The notes beneath the pieces are model-generated. The model was not told the origin of the DNA. It was given only the letters and a program-made list of their open reading frames with translations, and did not search any database. A program made the translations under genes and the position numbers. DNA of 64,000 nucleotides from NCBI GenBank assembly GCA_018127085.1, contig CM030730.1, forward strand, positions 213,501 through 277,500. The letters are read 5' to 3'. The stretch is from Pneumocystis sp. 'macacae' (Eukaryota > Ascomycota > Pneumocystomycetes > Pneumocystales > Pneumocystaceae). Positions within the stretch are counted from its first letter, which is position 1, and every line of letters begins with the position of its first letter. This document shows positions 50,920 to 64,000 of the stretch, one piece after another.

Positions 50920-52856
50920 CTAACCAGCATGTTCAATAAAATTAGTAATAAGTTTCCCATTAACAATTGTGCTTCTAATCATTTCCGGTACGGAATGCTC
51001 TTTGTAATCACCATCACATCTAGTATCAGGAACATGAATATTAATACTATCGTATTTGGTCGTTATAATTTCAGTGTTAAGATGATTAAGTGGAAGATAT
51101 ACTTGGCAATTGCTACATTGATCAAGTGTAATAGTTGGTGTATAACCGAGAACCTGAAATGTAAGTGAAGAGCATCGCGTAAATTCGATACTCGAAATTA
51201 ATGTATCTATCATTAATCCGCAATTTGTCGATTGATCTAGCAATTAAAGATTAAAAATAAAACGGATTCAGTCATACCCATGTATACTGCATTAGCTTTC
51301 CCTTTCAAATGGATTGTAGATTTTTTGCAGCCAAAAATGCAAACTGTCTGGGCTGTTTCAAGACTATCGATGACAATATTTTCACCTTCAAAATTTTCCT
51401 ACACCATATTAGCCTGTAAATTTGCTGTAACTTCTCATACAATAGTCCAGCGATTTCCTATCAATATCTTTTTGCATGGCATTTTTGTTTTTTTCTCCTC
51501 AACCACCATGCTGCAGGATGATGGGTTCCCAGCAACATTAGAAACAGGCTTTGGGGACACACGCTTTTGCACTTGTTCGCCTTTATTAACCTTGCGCAGT
51601 TTGGACGTGATTGATTCCCCCATATTCAGTTCTGCAAATACAGATTCAATGTTAATTGGTGCAGGAGACTCAATCTCGGGTAAAGATGCGTCCGAAGATG
51701 TTACTATTGCATCGCTTACATTTGCTACGTCCATTGCCGAGTCCGTCATCCCCGCAGTGTGTGTTGTATCATTGTTTTTCTGTTCTGCTTGCAATTTCTT
51801 CCAAAAAATCAAGACAAATTCAGCCTGTCACTTCAAACTTACAACCAAAGTGCGTACAAAACCTGTTGGGTAATATTTTTTAACGTATGCCAGCAATTCT
51901 GCAAGTAGCTTCATATACGAATGAACCCATGCCGTTTCTGTTGCGTTTCTGCCTGCATTTAGCCAAAAATTGCCCTGCTTTGCATAGAAAAAATTGCCTT
52001 TCTTTCAAAATACGGTCTGCATAGAACTGTGCACTGTCCTTCATATCCTGTATATATCCTGCCGCTGTTGACCCTGCCATTACCCACCCAAGTGCCGCTG
52101 CTCCTTCACTTATCATAGACAAATGGTTCAATACAGGTGTTCCTCGTCCTGTATCGCGCAATGCCACTATCTGACTTAATGACCCCTCCAAAACATGTAG
52201 TGGTGCCGAATCATCCACCATAAAACACTCCAAAGCTAAAAATGCATCTGAGACTGCTGCTGCCTGTACCCATTAGAGTCTTTATGCAGACATCGAGAGC
52301 ATGTCCAGAAAACATCAGCCCGTCCAAAACACGGTATCTGCTGCACCCTGTTACATATATATGTGTATATGCTGCATACAACACGCATACAACACGCATA
52401 TAGTGCACAAAATGCCATGCAGAGTGCATAGACTGCACAACTATACACATACAGTGCACCGAGAGTGCATACAATGCATACAACGCCCACACACCGCGCA
52501 TATACCCCCACTGTTGTGTATGTTGTGCATACATAGCATACACACCGCATACACCGCACAGTGCATACCTGCTGTGCTACCTGTCCCCCCAGCTCATGGC
52601 TGAGAGCCAAATACTCGTGAATATGCGGTGCCAGAACTTCCTGCAGCGTCACAGACTCCCCGTCTCCGTCTGTGTCTTCGTGCGACCTCTCATTGTTGCT
52701 TTGGGCCCCCAGTGCCTTTTCAAGCCGCTGTGTTGCTATTTCCAACCTGAATCTATTAGAGCACTCTCTATATACACAGCATACAAACCTTCCAAGCAGC
52801 TGCTCCAACCGGTTTTCTGATCCGTTCTTGAGACACGTCTTCGTATTTATAATCAT
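50920..52856 (-). CDS. cap1: CAP, adenylyl cyclase-associated / actin-recycling protein
   Basis: Binds actin and cofilin to recycle monomers; its N-terminus binds adenylyl cyclase in fungi. Seven exons (52856-52789, 52752-52569, 52263-51998, 51948-51843, 51797-51441, 51398-51278, 51236-50920) give 472 residues. Features: N-terminal RLEQLLGRF ... ATQRLEKAL oligomerisation region; a helical domain (TPVLNHLSMISEGAAALGWV, SAQFYADRILKE, AWVHSYMKLLAELLAYVKKY); a WH2-like ELNMGESITSKLRKVNK; and a C-terminal CARP beta-helix (IVIDSLETAQTVCIFGC ... SVPEMIRSTIVNGKL). The 305-nt intron 52264-52568 is the longest in the window. The intron 51949-51997 must start with GC rather than GT to keep frame. Exons 1-3 are unusually GC-rich. 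Confidence 0.92.
52264..52568 (-). repeat. Purine-pyrimidine alternating repeats inside CAP intron 2
   Basis: This 305-nt intron is filled with imperfect TGTATGC/GCATAC units, giving long stretches of alternating purine and pyrimidine. Most introns here are 40-50 nt. The sequence style continues in the promoter at 52.88-53.18 kb. What it does is unknown. Confidence 0.7.
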
Positions 52857-53487
52857 TGTGCGTCGCTACACAATCGTAGTGATTTAATACGCCTCGACGT
52901 GCTCCAAAGCCGCATATATACGGTGTATGCACAATGTATACATTCAATGCGCAAAGTGTGCACCATATGTATTAGTATATGCGCTATATGCACATTATGT
53001 GCGTCATATATAGGTATATCTGTGCTATATATGCTATGCATTTATGTGCACTATGTATAGTGTGTATACAACTACATCTTGTATACGGTCCATACAACTG
53101 CATACAACGCGTAGTCGTACATATTGTGTGTATTGTGTATATAACGTGCGATACAATGTATATGCTGTGTATACGTGTAGGGAGTAAGCAAAAAACGGGC
53201 AAAACAGTAAGCATGTGCATTCTGCAACAATAAGCCATCTAATGTCCTAAAGCATATGTTCGCTGTAGATACAATCTATATTGTGAAGCGTAGTGTATGC
53301 AGGAGAATGCAATGCATAGCGCACACCCCATATGGCTCTGTAAGGCAACTGCATCGCGGTAACGGGCACTCCCTGGATTTGCGGTGTCGCCATGGTGAAT
53401 TGCTATAGCAACTGTCACCTCGGCAACACTGAGTGGGTTCGGGTATAGTGCAGTGGCGCTGGACAGTGCGAACGACAGTGTGCGGCG
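52857..53487. promoter_or_regulatory. Divergent CAP/PRP8 promoter with alternating purine-pyrimidine tract
   Basis: 631 bases between start codons on opposite strands. From about 52,910 to 53,180 the sequence is dominated by alternating purine-pyrimidine words (GTATGC, GTGCAC, GCATATAC, GTGTATA) on both strands, a composition that can form Z-DNA under negative supercoiling. From about 53,240 to the PRP8 ATG the DNA is GC-richer and non-repetitive. Long frames on both strands here are by-products of the absence of stop codons in such repeats. Confidence 0.6.
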
Positions 53488-61672
<8,185 letters not shown>

Positions 61673-62030
61673 ATGTATGATGTATTGGTCTTAACATATT
61701 TTATGAATAAATACTTGTTTTAATGTTTATCTTTGCAAGTATAAATTTAAAAAATAATATATTGCTTTTAAGATCAGATTGTACGCATAACAGAAATATT
61801 TCATCAAAGGTTATCAAAGAATACGGTTTGATTTAAACCATAGAATATATTTCTGTTTGAAAAAGTGTGGAATAAAAGACAACATTGCTAATATCTTGTT
61901 TTCTTTGTTTTTATTGCAACTGTCGGGCACACCACCGCAATCACTACAACTTGGTACGGGGAAATTGTATTAGATATCGATTGATAATTTGCTAGATTCG
62001 AAGATTCCTGCAACTGCACCATCGCTGGCG
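61673..62030. other. Intergenic PRP8-Cactin
   Basis: 358 bases between two plus-strand genes. The half next to PRP8 is AT-rich, the half next to Cactin is GC-richer and open in the Cactin frame from 61,989 but has no ATG. A GTACGG...GCTAG pair (61,955-61,994 region) could be a 5' UTR intron. Confidence 0.4.
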
Positions 62031-63981
62031 ATGAGGGAACGCCATTCAAGATCACAGTCGCCTGGTACTGTAGATCGACGCAGCCGAATGTATCCAGATC
62101 GTATAAAACGCATACCGTATGGCCCACAGACAGAAGATTATAACAAAATCCTTGAATGGCAGTCTCGTGAGGGCGAGTTCATGCTTTCTCAGGCAAAAAA
62201 GCGTGCAGAACTGCGTGTGCAGAACGGCAGAGGCTCTCCAATTGATATTCTTGCAGTGCATCTGCGTATTGTTGATATAACAAGTGGGATGAGTGAGGAG
62301 CGTCCAGAACATGCAGAAGTAGTGCTTCATGAGCCGGTTGCATACTTAGAGGTTGAATAGGAGAGCTGGAGGAGTGGAAATAGCTAAAAGAAACAGACAC
62401 TGGATGCAGAGATGCTGGAGACGCTTAGGGACGAAATAGCGGAGTATTTGGAATGGGAAACGTCTAAAGATAATCGTGTATTTTGGGAGGTGCTCTGGTC
62501 GAAAGTATGCGATGCTAGGGCTAATAAAGAAGGCAGTAGAGGTGATTCGCCAGGCACGATTAGCACAGCTGCAAGCAGGGGATAATGGGCGGTTTCGGTT
62601 GTCACGGTCGGTGGAAGAGCAGGTAGATGCACTGTTTAAGGGGAAAACATTGGAAGAGCTGGAAGTTTTGGAAAAGCAGGTTGAGGAGAAGCTGCAGAGT
62701 GGAACAGTGATTGATATTGACTATTGGGAAAAAATGCGGGAATGTGTTGGTCTTTGGAAAGCAAAGGTATGAATATATGAGTGGTTTTGATGTTATTGAT
62801 TTGTTTTTTGTCCAAACATATTTTTAGTTTGTTTCCAGTTTGTTTTTATATTTATCTGTTTTTGAATTTATCTAACATAACCAGGTAGTTCTTAAAACGC
62901 TTCATGAACGGATTCTGCGGTTTCGCCGAGAAGCACTTCGAAACCAACAGCTCTACAGTGCTAGGATGGATCGTGAGGCGCTTAAAAATATATACAACAA
63001 GTGGTTGTCTAATCCTGCAAATTTTGTATCTGACATGTCGACATGTCTTGGGGATATTGCTCAGCAAGGAGCAGATGTCTATCAAGCAAGCATGGATCCG
63101 CAACCACTGTCGGTATTGACATATGAGGATAAAAAATGTGTTCGTATTCATTCATCGGTTTATAACAATCAATTAGTATAAAAGTTTTGATCTATTATGG
63201 TGGAAACTAACGGTCGGTTCAGATAACTAACCGGGAGCGAGTTTTGCGTACGGGATTTGTCCCGGTCAAAGTTGCTATGCCAGTATTGCCTGCAACAAAA
63301 CAAATTACAAAAAATATTCAAGATATTAACGATGATTCGTTTGCAGCAGTTACAAATGCTTTATATGAAAGAGAGGTTGCAAAAGGAGAGAATGAGGATG
63401 AAGAGCTATTCAATATTGACGAAGAAATTGTTCAAGTAACACCTAGCTGGGCGGATGTTCATCGACCTCGAAAACCTAAGTTCTACAACCGAGTACAAAC
63501 AGGATATGATTGGAACAGATATAACCAAGTACACTATGATGCAAACAATCCGCCACCAAAGGTGGGCATGACTTTCTTTGATCTATATCTTATTGTTTCA
63601 AGGTGGTTCAAGGATATAAGTTTAATATTTTTTATCCCGATCTTATTGATAAAACAAAAGCACCTACATATAAAATTGAACGGAACCGTAAAAAGTCAAG
63701 TGACCAAGCCTCTGCTTCCGAGGATGAAACATGTTTGATACGGTTTATTGCTGGTGCGCCATATGAAGATATTGCTTTTCGCATCATCGATAAGGATTGG
63801 GATTATAGTGCTAAACGAGAAAGAGGGTTTAGAAGTTCATTTGATAAGGTTTCGGTCTTATATTTCTATTTGTTTGTTTAAATTTTTTAGGGAGTCTTGC
63901 ATTTGAGTTTTCAATTTAAAAAAGTATTTTCTTTTTTAGAAAAGTTGTTGCTAATGTTTTTAGGTTTTTTATAGAAAATAG
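62031..63981 (+). CDS. cay1: Cactin, spliceosome-associated protein
   Basis: Nuclear splicing-associated protein; the fission-yeast homologue Cay1 affects splicing of selected transcripts. Eight exons (62031-62351, 62397-62504, 62554-62766, 62885-63175, 63223-63561, 63603-63848, 63891-63923, 63964-63981) give 522 residues. The N-terminal Cactin_mid-type region has REGEFMLSQAKKRAELRVQN, SPIDILAVHLRI and DNRVFWEVL; the middle has FKGKTLEELEVLEKQVEEKL. The C-terminal domain is unmistakable: RPRKPKFYNRVQTGYDWN, NQVHYDANNPPPK, VQGYKFNIFYPDLIDKTKAP, GAPYEDIAFRIID, and FKKVFYRK at the stop. The start is the first in-frame ATG; an upstream exon is possible. It is the third splicing gene of the window. 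Confidence 0.93.
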
Positions 63982-64000
63982 ATTATTTGTCTTCATAATG

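Noticed and set aside
52211..53240. Several overlapping frames of 60-206 codons on both strands
   Set aside because: They arise because the alternating purine-pyrimidine repeats contain few stop codons. Only the parts belonging to CAP exons are coding.
62460..62560. Frameshift in Cactin after FWEVLWSK
   Set aside because: A 49-nt intron (62505-62553) with a GTATGC donor and GGCTAATAA branch-like sequence restores frame and family spacing.

Overview
The window is ordinary core nuclear DNA of an ascomycete fungus. The AT-rich composition, about 27 tightly packed genes, roughly 140 introns of mostly 40-50 nt, short divergent promoters and closest resemblance to fission-yeast-type proteins (Set1, Vid21, Cactin, GCP6-type, INSIG) together suggest Taphrinomycotina, most likely Pneumocystis. 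The genus is an inference; I could run no search. I saw no rRNA, tRNA, transposon, CRISPR array or surface-antigen gene. Exon structures were worked out by hand from splice sites, reading phase and family conservation. In nearly every gene the inferred exons sum to a multiple of three, which supports the models.

Layout. 0-9 kb: SET1 H3K4 methyltransferase (+), INSIG (-), TRM112 (+), MPC1 (+), INO80 subunit IES1 (+). 9-15 kb: MutY/MYH glycosylase (+), SVP26 (-), eIF2 gamma (-), SmB (-). 15-22 kb: clathrin heavy chain (+), uL5/RPL11 (+). 22-30 kb: a BAR-PH-ArfGAP-ankyrin protein (-), an unknown MGSASSK protein (-), BUD23 (-), IDH1 (+). 30-37 kb: BEM3-type RhoGAP (+), DED1 (+), mitochondrial uS13 (+). 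37-49 kb: VID21/EAF1 (-), MCM3 (-), a mitochondrial K+/H+ exchange-related protein (-), a GCP5/6-type gamma-tubulin complex protein (-), EAF7 (+). 50-64 kb: mitochondrial uS4/NAM9 (+), CAP (-), PRP8 (+), Cactin (+), which ends 19 bases before the window does.

Functional threads. Chromatin: Set1, Ies1 and two NuA4 subunits (Vid21 and Eaf7). Splicing, fitting the intron density: SmB, Prp8 and Cactin. Translation and ribosome assembly: eIF2 gamma, Ded1, uL5, uS13m, uS4m, and Bud23 with its obligate activator Trm112. Mitochondrial carbon metabolism: MPC1 and IDH1. Cortical actin and trafficking: CAP, RhoGAP, ArfGAP, clathrin and Svp26.

I did not find a previously undescribed system. The most unusual stretch is about 51.9-55.2 kb: a GC-richer island centred on the divergent CAP/PRP8 promoter, with alternating purine-pyrimidine TGCATATA-like tracts and the two longest introns of the window. 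Other points worth checking are a probable GC-AG intron in CAP, an INSIG homologue, a predicted N-myristoylated protein of unknown family, micro-exons of 5-20 nt, and several stop-free introns of 3n length in VID21 and the ArfGAP gene.
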